Positions 32,855 to 43,702 of a DNA stretch of 64,000 bases are shown here, one piece after another. Under the pieces are notes generated by a model. That model saw only the letters and a list, made by a program, of their open reading frames with translations. It was not told the DNA's origin and ran no database searches. Position numbers and translations under genes: made by a program. The DNA comes from Mitsuaria sp. PDC51. GTDB lineage: Bacteria; Pseudomonadota; Gammaproteobacteria; Burkholderiales; Burkholderiaceae_C. The stretch lies in assembly GCF_900113225.1 (NCBI RefSeq), contig NZ_FOZE01000002.1, forward strand, positions 1,178,001 through 1,242,000, written 5' to 3'. The first letter of the stretch is position 1. Every line of letters starts with the position of its first letter.

Positions 32855-33760
32855 TCAGGCAGCCTTGCCTCGCAGCTTCGCGGTGCGGTACATGCCTCTG
32901 GCGCGGATGGCATCCTCAGTGATCTGCTCGATGCCTGTCTTGATCGCATTCTTGGCGAGCTCCTGAAGAAGGAACTGCAGATCGCCAAGAACTCCGCCAG
33001 AGTTCGTGTGGAGGAGGCTTGCCAGCCTGACCGTCGACAGGTGCGACGCCTTGCGCAGCGGCAACACGCTTTCGAACCCAGCGAGCAGCGTCTGGAACTT
33101 CTCGTCGGCGTCCCAAAGCGGCAGCGGCAAGACCTCAAATCGGCTGGTGTGCTGCGGGTCCGTGTACAGGACTTGGACCGCATTCGCAGTTCCGATCCCG
33201 ATGATGGGGACCCCACAGACGTTGCTCAGGTACTTGATCGCGTTCATCACTTCACCCTGCTTCTTCCTCGTCCCGCCTAGCAAGCTGTGGAACTCGTCGA
33301 TGAAGATCATCCTGACCTTGCAGTCGCGCAACTGCTGGACCACCTGATTGCGCAGAGTGATCGCTGGAGACGTGGCTCGATATGCCGTCCAGAATTGGTC
33401 AAGGATGGTTGCGTACAGGCCCTTCTCATCTGGAGTGGGAGGCGCCTGCGCGATGATTACCGGCTTGACCGCCTCCCGCTCCTCATCAATGAACGGCTCT
33501 CCGCATTGCTGGGCGAAGCGATACATCAGCGTGGTCTTCCCGTTGTTGGGCTCGCCAATGAGCAGATAGTTTTTTGGCCGTATGCGCGACGGTGCATTGA
33601 GAACACCCGTGAAGACGTCCAACACCTCCTTCGCTCGTCCGTAGCCTACCCAGCGGTCCTCTTCGATGAATGCGAGACGTTGGGCATCCGTCAGCTGCAT
33701 CACATGGCGAAACTTCTCGTTGACGTGGTCGTAGGGTCCGGAAGAAGTTGGACTACTCAT
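32855..33760 (-). CDS. tnsC: TnsC/TniB-like AAA+ ATPase regulator
   Basis: A 301-residue AAA+ protein. Walker A is IGEPNNGKTTL near residue 70, Walker B is MIFIDEFHSLLGG near 153, followed by a sensor region (IIGIGTANAVQVL). It links the target protein (TniQ) and TnsE to the transposase TnsB/TnsA and controls transposition immunity. ATG 33760 lies two bases after the tnsB stop; a TTG two codons earlier is the alternative. In size it is like TniB of Tn5053, shorter than Tn7 TnsC at 555 residues. Confidence 0.93.
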   Translation of the reverse strand: MSSPTSSGPYDHVNEKFRHVMQLTDAQRLAFIEEDRWVGYGRAKEVLDVFTGVLNAPSRIRPKNYLLIGEPNNGKTTLMYRFAQQCGEPFIDEEREAVKPVIIAQAPPTPDEKGLYATILDQFWTAYRATSPAITLRNQVVQQLRDCKVRMIFIDEFHSLLGGTRKKQGEVMNAIKYLSNVCGVPIIGIGTANAVQVLYTDPQHTSRFEVLPLPLWDADEKFQTLLAGFESVLPLRKASHLSTVRLASLLHTNSGGVLGDLQFLLQELAKNAIKTGIEQITEDAIRARGMYRTAKLRGKAA

Positions 33761-33762
33761 GG

Positions 33763-35724
33763 TCAACCGATGTCCAGGGTTGGAGCGATAGGCGCGTCAG
33801 TCATCCCGGAAAAGCCCACTTCGCCGCTCTGCCGAGCGGTCGGTGGTGACGAAGACACGAAGCCTTTCCCGGCCGGGGGCGAGGCGGACGGTGCGGGTGA
33901 CCCTGCCGACTTTGCAACCTTGCGGTGCTCCGAGTTGCGTTGCTGTTCTCGACGTGCCCGCTTGGTCTTTGCTGCCGATTCAGCGATGTCTTCCCGTCGA
34001 GACTTGATGGACTCAAAGACCGCATCGACGTCACCCGGATCGAACCCCTGGTCCTTCAGCTCTTTCTGAGCCCGCCGGTGTTCCCAGATGCTGATGCTGT
34101 CTTCTGTATAGACCCAGGGGACGCGGAAGTACTGCTTGACGTCCGGGTCGAAGAACCAGAGCGCCGAAAGGTCCCGCGGGTCTCGGCGGAACCGCAGCTT
34201 CGGGCTCGCCTTGGTTTCCGTATCCTCCTGACCAATCCAGGGTCGAAGGCAATGATCAAAGTAGCGGAGGTTATCAAGCGTCACACCATCCTTTTGAATG
34301 GTGCGCTCAAACGACGGCATGAAGTGCAGCATCAACGCGTGCTTGTCCTGGGTCCTGCTCGGCAGACCTGTCCCACGCGCGGTGGGTCCGCCAAGCAGAC
34401 CTTGCTCCCACTTGCGCAGGGGAGTCATGCCGATCGCGGAATGAGGACGACGGTGGTACTCGTTGCAGATCACCTTCACCAACTGCCGCTCGAACTCGGA
34501 CAAGTTCATGATCGCCCGACCTTCTGAGTCGTACTCGCCGCGCTGTTCAACGTTGGAGAACGTGGTACCCGGTATGTCGTGAATCTCTCGCATCAGCGTC
34601 CCTTGGAGCCTCTCGATGCGGCCGCCGAATCTCGGCGTGCAAGCGGGCCGCCAATGCAGATCAATTCCCAGCTCCGTGCAGGCCCGGATGAAGTCACTCG
34701 ATCGGAACTCTGGGCCGTTGTCCGAGACAATCAGCTTAGGGCGCCCCCAGGCCGGCCAAACAGCATCGATGCCGAGCTTCAGCAGCCCTTCCTCCTTCGG
34801 CAGGATTGCATGCGCCATGCACATGGCGCTCGACGTCCTGGAGGGAGCGTCGAAGGAGAGATAAAAGCCCAGCACCATCCGGCTGAACCCGTCCATGGCC
34901 AAGGTGATCCAAGGCCGGCCGATGGGCTTGCGGTACACGTCATCCACCAAGATGACGTCCACACGCGTATGGTCGATCTCAACGCGCGAAAGCGGGAAGT
35001 CCACGTCGGGTGCGGTGCCAGGAGTTGCCTGAAAGCGCTGCTTCGCAGCCTCCTTCTTCCCGCGCTTCTTCATCCGCTCTTCAAGAGGGATGGCGTCGAT
35101 GCGCGCTTTCAGCGCGGTTGGGCTCGGTGCCTCAACTTTGTACTCACGACATTTGATTGCAAGTAGGCGGTGCGTCTTCGTGAGGGATGGTGCCTCCGCG
35201 GTCATGTAGTACTCATCGATCACAGCTCGCAGAGCCCGCTCGGCGTGCGCATCCAGGCGCCAGTTCCCTTTCTTCCAACCTCGTTTTCCCTCGAGCAGCG
35301 AGGAGACAGCATCGAAGTTTCGGTACTTGCTCAACCAGCGATACAACGTCGACGTGTCCTTGCCGACGCGGGCGGCGTGCTCGGACACCACGCTGCGGGT
35401 GAGATGACCCGCCTCAATGAGCGGGCGGATGATTTCAAATCGGGCGCGGGCCACCTGCCAGTCCTCATCGTTCACCGCCGCAATGTCTTCCATCGACATG
35501 GGAGGGATCTCATTGCCCAGAGGTTCGAGCTCGAAGAGGCGCAGAACGTCAGGGCGCCCGGTGTCGACGTTGCGCGCAAACACTGACTCAAGCCCCAGAA
35601 CCTCGACGACACGGAAGATCCCGCTCGCGTGCTTGACCAAGGCTCCCGGACCGGTGGAAAACGTTGCCAGATTCTTCGTCACGGCGCTGGTCGAGCCCGC
35701 TTCGCTCTCGATGGCTTCACTCAT
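33763..35724 (-). CDS. tnsB: TnsB-like DDE transposase
   Basis: A 653-residue transposase of the retroviral-integrase superfamily. N-terminal helix-turn-helix regions bind the end repeats (SVVSEHAARVGKDTSTLYRW). The catalytic triad is Asp251 (RVEIDHT), Asp335 (IVSDNGPEF) and Glu371 (GGRIERLQG), a D-D-35-E spacing. A C-terminal Mu-type domain and a charged tail (AAKTKRARREQQRNSEHRK) follow, the tail probably touching TnsC. It makes the 3' strand cuts and joins the ends to target. Its start overlaps the tnsA stop by 8 bases. Confidence 0.95.
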   Translation of the reverse strand: MSEAIESEAGSTSAVTKNLATFSTGPGALVKHASGIFRVVEVLGLESVFARNVDTGRPDVLRLFELEPLGNEIPPMSMEDIAAVNDEDWQVARARFEIIRPLIEAGHLTRSVVSEHAARVGKDTSTLYRWLSKYRNFDAVSSLLEGKRGWKKGNWRLDAHAERALRAVIDEYYMTAEAPSLTKTHRLLAIKCREYKVEAPSPTALKARIDAIPLEERMKKRGKKEAAKQRFQATPGTAPDVDFPLSRVEIDHTRVDVILVDDVYRKPIGRPWITLAMDGFSRMVLGFYLSFDAPSRTSSAMCMAHAILPKEEGLLKLGIDAVWPAWGRPKLIVSDNGPEFRSSDFIRACTELGIDLHWRPACTPRFGGRIERLQGTLMREIHDIPGTTFSNVEQRGEYDSEGRAIMNLSEFERQLVKVICNEYHRRPHSAIGMTPLRKWEQGLLGGPTARGTGLPSRTQDKHALMLHFMPSFERTIQKDGVTLDNLRYFDHCLRPWIGQEDTETKASPKLRFRRDPRDLSALWFFDPDVKQYFRVPWVYTEDSISIWEHRRAQKELKDQGFDPGDVDAVFESIKSRREDIAESAAKTKRARREQQRNSEHRKVAKSAGSPAPSASPPAGKGFVSSSPPTARQSGEVGFSGMTDAPIAPTLDIG

Positions 35725-36448
35725 TGGTCGGGATCCACAGTTCGGTGTTGAGGTTCAACGGCCAGCAGACATCGCATTCGATCCTTCGGTTCGCGACCAG
35801 ACTCCAAAGTTGCGCGACACCTTCTGCACGATGGGCCGGGGTGAAGTACTTGTTGAGCAGGTACTCGAACTCGATGAGGCCGAGTTCCTCAAGGTCTTCG
35901 AGGATGCAGAGGTTGAGCGCCTCTTCGAACTCCAGGTCTTCGTAGCGACGCAGAAACTTGATGTTGTCGAGTGCTAGGGTGCGGATGCGTCGGTCATCCA
36001 TGATCGTGAAGCGCCAGCCCATCTCGATCGCGTAGCGTCGAGCAGCCTTCCACTTCGCACTCCACTCTCGCCAGTTCGCCTTCCAGTCCGCCGTGGGCTT
36101 CACTTCGACCAGCAGGGGCTTCCGCTGCTGCTTCAAGCTGCCTGGCGTGTGCCGGTACGTCACCAGGAAGTCCGGCGTGTAGGTGTACTTACGCCCGCTT
36201 GGCCCAACAAACGCTACCGCGCACGGCTGTGAAACCACGTGCGCTACGGCGAGGCTGAAGCGCTGCAAAAGAAGGTAATCCTTCTCCAGCGGCGACTCAA
36301 AAGGGACGCCTGGCTCCCCGTCGCGGAAGAAAACATGGCCCGTGACGTTGCGGTATGACCGCGGAATCTTGCGAACCGACCGGGGCAGGTCGGTGGAGTC
36401 GCACTTATTTGAAGAAGTCTTCTGGGCAGTCGCAGCTAATTTGCTCAT
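35717..36448 (-). CDS. tnsA: TnsA-like endonuclease
   Basis: A 243-residue restriction-type endonuclease that cuts the 5' strands at the element ends, making transposition cut-and-paste. The active site can be seen: Glu55 in FESPLEKDYL, Asp93 in TPDFLV and Glu115-x-Lys117 in LVEVKP. The C-terminal half has the winged-helix domain that meets TnsC. ATG 36448 lies inside the end region: two of the four end repeats overlap codons 3-18, so TnsB binding probably represses the operon. First gene of the transposition operon, 83 bases from the tip. Confidence 0.95.
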   Translation of the reverse strand: MSKLAATAQKTSSNKCDSTDLPRSVRKIPRSYRNVTGHVFFRDGEPGVPFESPLEKDYLLLQRFSLAVAHVVSQPCAVAFVGPSGRKYTYTPDFLVTYRHTPGSLKQQRKPLLVEVKPTADWKANWREWSAKWKAARRYAIEMGWRFTIMDDRRIRTLALDNIKFLRRYEDLEFEEALNLCILEDLEELGLIEFEYLLNKYFTPAHRAEGVAQLWSLVANRRIECDVCWPLNLNTELWIPTNE

Positions 36449-36531
36449 TTGCGTCGCAGCAATTTCGAGGAGAACCGCGCTAAGTGATTGTCAGGCGTGT
36501 AACTCAGTCGCAGCAATGGAAATTTGTCACA
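36397..36531. repeat. Right end of the Tn7-like element with four TnsB-type sites
   Basis: Plus-strand copies: AGTCGCACTTATTT (36397-36410), AGTCGCAGCTAATTT (36428-36442), GCGTCGCAGCAATTT (36451-36465), CAGTCGCAGCAATGG (36505-36519). All share the core GTCGCA with an AT-rich tail. The tip at 36518-36531 reads GGAAATTTGTCACA, that is TGTGACAAATTTCC on the minus strand. Four closely set sites match the right end of Tn7. The region also holds the promoter and start of tnsA, which makes autoregulation likely. Confidence 0.85.
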
Positions 36532-37197
36532 GGTGGCTCGCCGCCGCGCCCCGGCGAGATCACGCTGGCCCAGCATGGCGTGCTGTTTCTGGATGAACTG
36601 CCGGAGTTCCAGCGGCTGTCGCTCGAAGCGCTGCGCGAGCCGCTCGAGACCGGACGCGTCCATATCTCCCGCTCCGCGCATCAGGCGGATTTCCCGGCGC
36701 GCTTCCAGCTCATCGCCGCGATGAACCCCTGCCCGTGCGGCCATCTCGGCAATCCGACCAAGGCCTGCCGCTGCTCACCGGACCAGGTCACGCGTTATCA
36801 GAACCGGCTCTCCGGGCCACTGCTCGACCGCATCGACCTGACGGTGGAGGTGCCGGTGCTGCCGGCCGCGGTGCTCTCGGCCGCACCGGACGGCGAGCCC
36901 AGCGCCACCGTCGCCGCGCGCGTCGCAGCGGCCCGCCGGCGCGCCGAAGCCAGGCAGGGTTGCGTGAACGGCCGGCTGGCCGCGGGTCAACTGGACGAGC
37001 ACCTGCGGATGGCGCCCGACGCCGAGGCGATGCTGCATCGCGCGTCGGCGCGGCTGGCGTGGTCGGGACGCAGCTTCCATCGCGTGCTGCGGATCGCGCG
37101 CACCATCGCCGATCTGGCGGCCGAGGACATCGTTGCGCCGGCGCACGTCGCGGAAGCGATCCAGTGGCGACGCGCGCTGCCGGGCCGTGAGGAATGA
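36532..37197 (+). pseudogene. comM: comM 3' part, interrupted by the Tn7-like element
   Basis: The frame resumes at 36532 with GGSPPRPGEITLAQHGVLFL and runs 221 residues to the stop. This is the C-terminal part of ComM/YifB, the Mg-chelatase-like AAA+ helicase that helps integrate transforming DNA. Seen are the Walker B-type FLDELPEF, the sensor AMNPCPCG with a zinc-like Cys set, and the C-terminal ARTIADLAAEDIV. The usual protein is about 500 residues, so at least half is missing. The first 16 codons of the open frame from GTG 36484 belong to the element. Break-point is the G-G-S motif. Natural transformation is probably reduced. Confidence 0.92.
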
Positions 37198-37242
37198 GGC
37201 CCGGTGCGGTCGGACGGGGACCTCGCGCCGCGCCGGAAAGCA

Positions 37243-37268
37243 GAAGCGCCGGACGATGCCGGCGCTTC
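37243..37268. terminator. Hairpin between convergent comM and glycine-zipper genes
   Basis: A 10-base perfect stem pairs 37243-37252 (GAAGCGCCGG) with 37259-37268, loop 6 bases. It lies between two converging genes and may stop transcription from both sides. No long T-run. Confidence 0.65.
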
Positions 37269-37315
37269 GGGGGTTCTCGGCCGCGCGGGGCGGCCCTCGC
37301 GATCAGGGATCCGGC

Positions 37316-37972
37316 TTACTGGCGGATCAGCTGGCCGTCGCTGACGCGCACGACGTCGCCGCTCTGCACGCCCGGGTCATGGCTGAAGGTCATCGTGCGG
37401 TTGCTCTGGTCGGCGTTGCGCATCTTCACCACCCAGACGGTGGTGCTGCGCTGGCGCTTCTCGATCTCGTTGCCGGCGTAGCCGCCCGCCACCGCGCCAC
37501 CCACCGTGGCGATCTTCTTGCCGGTGCCGCCGCCGACCGCGCTGCCCAGCAGGCCGCCGACCACCGCGCCGCCCACCATGCCGATGCCGGTGCCCTGGCC
37601 TTCACGGGCCTCGGTGCGCACCGACAGGACCGTCGCGCAGGACGCGCACAGGCGGGATTCGGCCTGGCCGGCGCTGCCGTTGTTGTCCGCGTAGCCGGTC
37701 GAGCCGCCATCGCGCGACTGCGAGCCGCGGCGGGGTTCATTGGACGCGTGCTGCTGCACTGCCTGGTCGCCCGAGCGGCGCGCGGCGCGCGCCTCGTCGG
37801 CGGAATTGGCGCCGTTGCGATCGACGATGTTGCCTTGCTGCTCGGCCGCCGCGACCGGCGTGTCCGGCATCGACGGCGCCGACTGGTGCCGCCCCGCAAA
37901 GAACGCTGCCACGACCAGCACGGTGGCCCCAACTGCACCCGCCGCGATCTTTTGATTGGTATTCAACGCCAT
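37316..37972 (-). CDS. Glycine-zipper 2TM domain protein
   Basis: A 218-residue protein with an N-terminal membrane anchor (IAAGAVGATVLVVAAFFAG) and a polar linker rich in Gln, Asp and Ser. It then has a glycine-zipper pair of the SlyB/Rick-17kDa type (GMVGGAVVGGLLGSAVGGGTG, then VGGAVAGGYAGNEIE) and a C-terminal small beta domain (TVWVVKMRNADQSN). It is probably an envelope protein of the inner membrane or periplasm. Function not known. Confidence 0.85.
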   Translation of the reverse strand: MALNTNQKIAAGAVGATVLVVAAFFAGRHQSAPSMPDTPVAAAEQQGNIVDRNGANSADEARAARRSGDQAVQQHASNEPRRGSQSRDGGSTGYADNNGSAGQAESRLCASCATVLSVRTEAREGQGTGIGMVGGAVVGGLLGSAVGGGTGKKIATVGGAVAGGYAGNEIEKRQRSTTVWVVKMRNADQSNRTMTFSHDPGVQSGDVVRVSDGQLIRQ

Positions 37973-38076
37973 GATTCACCTCTTATGGTTTTCCCCTACC
38001 TCGGGGGACGAGCGAAGAATGCCACGCTGTTACAAGTCGCGGGGCCCGGTTCTTGTTCCGTTTGTAAATGGGTGAA

Positions 38077-38102
38077 ACGCGGCCTGTAGGACAAGGCCGC
38101 GT
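38077..38102 (-). terminator. Terminator after the second methionine synthase gene
   Basis: A 9-base perfect stem pairs 38077-38085 (ACGCGGCCT) with 38094-38102, followed on the minus strand by TTTCACCC. It lies 27 bases after the stop at 38129. Confidence 0.7.
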
Positions 38103-38128
38103 CCTGCGGTTTTCGTTGCTCCGGCGCG

Positions 38129-40903
<2,775 letters not shown>

Positions 40904-40985
40904 GGCGGCGGCGCTCTTCGAGGCTGGAGGAAGCTGGATCGAGACGGGGCCGCGCAACTCACCGCAACCCCGCGCGGGGCGGGAC

Positions 40986-41085
40986 GGTGAGCGTCGTTGT
41001 TCAGCGGGGTCCCGGGGTCCGACCGCGCCGTTCCGAGCCTGGCGGGCGCCCGGATGACGGGACCTGTCGCAACGCTCCTCGGAAA
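40986..41085 (-). promoter_or_regulatory. S-adenosylhomocysteine (SAH) riboswitch of metH
   Basis: On the minus strand the 5' part (41085-41066) reads TTTCCGAGGAGCGTTGCGAC and the 3' part includes AGGCTCGGAACGGCG near 41040-41026 and GACGCTCACC at 40995-40986. The CCGAG and CTCGG parts pair as stem P1, and GAGCG with CGCTC as the known pseudoknot. This is the conserved SAH-riboswitch pattern, an on-switch that raises expression when SAH builds up and so renews the methyl cycle. It ends about 83 bases before the metH start. It lies in a 400-base gap before the oppositely oriented gene at 41308. Confidence 0.88.
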
Positions 41086-41307
41086 CCACCGCCGCCCCGA
41101 TGCCGCGAATGCGGCATTGCTGGCAGCGGAAACGGCGTGCATTCTACCGGTCCGGCCCTGCTTTGTTCGTGCCGGAATGCCTGCCGAAGCCTCGCGCGGA
41201 CCTATGCTCGCCCGCAGCGTGCCGCGGTGGGGGGAACCGGCGCAGGCACGGCGACATCCGACAACGACAACAACGAGGAGGCGACGTCCGGTCGCCGGGA
41301 AGGCCAC

Positions 41308-42513
41308 GTGGATCTGGTCCAACTTCCTTCAAACAGCCTGCGCGTGGGACAGGTGCTGACCTTCTCGCTGCGCGACGCGGCGGGGCACCTGCTGTTCGCC
41401 GCCGGGCATCCGCTGCCCGACACGCCGCAGGTGCGCGAGCTGCTGGCGCGCGGGCCCTGGGTCCAGGCGCACGAGACGCGGGAGTACCAGCGCGCCCTCG
41501 CCCACAAGCTCGACACGATGATGCTGCAGGGGGCCTCGCTGTCCGCGCTGGCCAATGCCAAGGCCGAGTACAAGCCCACGCGCCCCATGCCACTGCCGGC
41601 GGCGACGGGGCCGGCGCACACCGCCATCTGGGCCGACCTGCAATGGCATGCGCAGCAGGTGCTGCGCGATCCGCATCGGCCGGACTTCCTCCTGCGCCTG
41701 GCGCAGCTGCTGGACACGGTGCTGTCGCGTCTGACGCAGCAGCCCGATGCCTCGCTGGCGATGCTGGTGCACGACGCGGGCCAGGAGCCGCTGCAGTACA
41801 GCGCGCGGCATGCGCTGCTGTCGCTGGTGCTGGCGGAGATGACGACCCGCCAGCTCGGCTGGAGCGAGGGCCGCCGGCGCACGCTGGGCCTGGCGGCGCT
41901 GACGATGAACCTGGACAGCGCCGCCCAGCAGGACCAGCATGCGCTGCGGCCCGAGGCGCTGGCCCAGGCGCAGCGCGAGCAGCTGGCCGGCCATGGCGAC
42001 CGCGCGGCGGCCACGCTGCAAGGGATCGGGGTCGACGACGAGGCCTGGCTGGTCGCGGTCCGCCTGCATCACGACGCCGGGCCGGGCCCGCTGGCCGGCC
42101 GCGCGGACGGGGAGCTGATGGCGCGCCTGCTGCGCCGCATCGACGTCTATGGCGCGCGATTGAGCCCGCGACGCAACCGCCGGGCGCTGTCGGCGGCGCA
42201 GGCCGCGCGGGCGGTCTACCTGGACGAGCTGCAGCAGCCCGACGAGGCGGGCGCCGCGCTGATCAAGGCGATCGGCCTCTATCCGCCGGGATCGCTGGTT
42301 CGGCTGGCCAACGGCGAGGAGGGCATGGTGCTCAAGCGCGGGCACAGCGCGAGCGAACCGCAGGTGGCGGCGCTGATCGGCCGCAGCGGCTCGCCGCTGA
42401 CCGTGCCGGTGCTGCGCGACACGCGCCTGCCGGCGCAGGCGATCTCGGCCAGCCTGGCGCCGCATGAAGTCCGGTTGCGCGTCCACATGGACGCGATGCT
42501 CAAGCTCTATTGA
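41308..42513 (+). CDS. Degenerate HD-GYP-like protein
   Basis: A 401-residue protein laid out like HD-GYP cyclic-di-GMP phosphodiesterases. An N-terminal part begins VDLVQLPSNSLRVGQVLTF, then a helical domain has YSARHALLSLVLAEM and LHHDAGPGPL where HD-GYP proteins have their metal-binding His and HHExxDGxGYP. The conserved GYP motif is lost, so it is probably inactive as an enzyme, maybe a receptor. The C-terminus is a small beta domain (GSLVRLANGEEGMVLKRG). GTG 41308 has GGAAGG four bases upstream. It lies between, and opposite to, the two parts of methionine synthase. Confidence 0.7.
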   Translation: MDLVQLPSNSLRVGQVLTFSLRDAAGHLLFAAGHPLPDTPQVRELLARGPWVQAHETREYQRALAHKLDTMMLQGASLSALANAKAEYKPTRPMPLPAATGPAHTAIWADLQWHAQQVLRDPHRPDFLLRLAQLLDTVLSRLTQQPDASLAMLVHDAGQEPLQYSARHALLSLVLAEMTTRQLGWSEGRRRTLGLAALTMNLDSAAQQDQHALRPEALAQAQREQLAGHGDRAAATLQGIGVDDEAWLVAVRLHHDAGPGPLAGRADGELMARLLRRIDVYGARLSPRRNRRALSAAQAARAVYLDELQQPDEAGAALIKAIGLYPPGSLVRLANGEEGMVLKRGHSASEPQVAALIGRSGSPLTVPVLRDTRLPAQAISASLAPHEVRLRVHMDAMLKLY

Positions 42514-42540
42514 GCTGGACTGCCCTGGCCGCTGCCCCTC

Positions 42541-42581
42541 CGGCCCTCACCCGCGCCCTCTCCCGCGAAGTGGGAGAGGGA
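42541..42581. repeat. REP-like palindrome CCCTCTCCC/GGGAGAGGG
   Basis: A 9-base perfect stem pairs 42556-42564 with 42572-42580 around GCGAAGT, preceded by CCCTCACCCGCG. Near-identical short palindromes are widespread between genes in beta- and gamma-proteobacteria. It sits between converging genes and may also end transcription. Confidence 0.6.
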
Positions 42582-42585
42582 GGGA

Positions 42586-43662
42586 TCAGACGCCTTCAGT
42601 GATCAGGCCGCTGAACAGCTTGCTGCCCCACGGGCGCGGCCGGTAGGCGGCGACCTTCTGCGCGATCGCGCGGATGTGGTCGGGCGTCGTGCCGCAGCAG
42701 CCGCCGGCGATGTTCAGGAAGCCGGCTGCGGCGAACTCGCCCACCAGCCGGCCGGTGACGTCCGGCGTCTCGTCGAAGCCGGTGTCGCTCATCGGGTTGG
42801 GCAGGCCGGCATTCGGGTAGCAGGAGATCGGCGTGTCGCCGGCCGCCTTGGACAGCTCCTCGATGTAGGGCCGCATCAGCGCCGCGCCGAGCGCGCAGTT
42901 CAGGCCGATCGCCAGCGGCCGCGCGTGGCGCACCGAGTGCCAGAACGCCGTCACCGTCTGCCCCGACAGGATGCGGCCCGACGCGTCGGTCACCGTGCCG
43001 GAGATGATCACCGGCAGGCGCTCGCCGGTGTCCTCCATCAGCTCGTCCACCGCGAAGATCGCGGCCTTGGCGTTGAGCGTGTCGAAGATGGTCTCGATCA
43101 GGAACAGGTCGACGCCGCCCTCGAGCAAGCCCTTGGCCTGCTCGTAATAGGCGGCGCGCAGCGTGTCGAAGTCGACGTTGCGCGCGCCCGGGTCGTTCAC
43201 GTCGGGACTGATGGACGCCGTGCGCGGCGTCGGGCCGAGCGCGCCCGCCGCGAAGCGCGGCTTGTCCGGCGTGCTGAACGCGTCGCAGGCCTCGCGCGCC
43301 AGGCGCGCCGCGGCGACGTTCATCTCGTAGGCGAAGGCCTCCAGCCCGTAGTCCTCCTGCGCGACGGTGGTCGTGCCGAAGGTGTTGGTCTCGATGATGT
43401 CGGCGCCGGCGTCCAGGTACTGGCGGTGGATCTCGCTGATGACCTCGGGCTTGGTCAGCACCAGCAGGTCGTTGTTGCCCTTGAGGTCCTTGGGATGGTC
43501 CGCGAAGCGCGCGCCGCGGAAGTCCGCCTCGGTCAGCTTGTAGCGCTGGATCATCGTCCCCATCGCACCATCCAGGACGGCGATGCGTTGCGCCAGGAGG
43601 GCGGGCAAGGCGGCGCCGCGGGTGTAGGCGGCGGCGGGACGGGCGGCGGTCAGGGCGTTCAT
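42586..43662 (-). CDS. metH: Methionine synthase, homocysteine-binding half
   Basis: A 358-residue homocysteine S-methyltransferase domain, the N-terminal module of MetH as a separate gene. The zinc site is seen as the Cys in GLNCALG and the pair in [23 protein letters not shown] is the typical N-terminal motif. Its partner module set is encoded at 38129-40903 on the same strand. ATG 43662 begins [10 protein letters not shown]; the frame is open further without support. It carries no SAH riboswitch of its own that I could find. Confidence 0.95.
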   Translation of the reverse strand: MNALTAARPAAAYTRGAALPALLAQRIAVLDGAMGTMIQRYKLTEADFRGARFADHPKDLKGNNDLLVLTKPEVISEIHRQYLDAGADIIETNTFGTTTVAQEDYGLEAFAYEMNVAAARLAREACDAFSTPDKPRFAAGALGPTPRTASISPDVNDPGARNVDFDTLRAAYYEQAKGLLEGGVDLFLIETIFDTLNAKAAIFAVDELMEDTGERLPVIISGTVTDASGRILSGQTVTAFWHSVRHARPLAIGLNCALGAALMRPYIEELSKAAGDTPISCYPNAGLPNPMSDTGFDETPDVTGRLVGEFAAAGFLNIAGGCCGTTPDHIRAIAQKVAAYRPRPWGSKLFSGLITEGV

Positions 43663-43702
43663 GGGGCGCGATTGTAAAAAACCGCGCCCGGCCCCAGCCT
43701 TC

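Larger units (their letters stand above)
1..36531. mobile_element. Tn7-like transposon in comM, right end and cargo; left end outside window
   Basis: Seen: a tnsA-tnsB-tnsC-tniQ gene set with a tnsE-like gene, all reading away from an end at about 36531, where the reading frame of comM resumes in mid-gene. The terminal bases on the minus strand read TGTGACAAATTTCC, and four related repeats follow within 135 bases. Known: Tn7-like elements carry tnsA nearest the right end, begin with TGT and duplicate 5 bp; AbaR/Tn6022 elements insert in comM at the same Gly-rich codons. Inference: all cargo from position 1 belongs to this element, because no 5' comM segment and no second end were found in the window. 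Nested older elements inside the cargo cannot be excluded. By eye, GC is lower than to the right of 36531. Confidence 0.85.

Noticed and set aside
31870-33216. A longer TniQ start at 33216
   Set aside because: The first 124 codons lie inside tnsC in another frame. The family sequence begins at GTG 32844, which has a ribosome site.
1-36531. CRISPR array or Cas genes as in CRISPR-guided Tn7-like elements
   Set aside because: No regular direct repeats with spacers and no Cas-like protein were seen near tniQ or elsewhere in the window.
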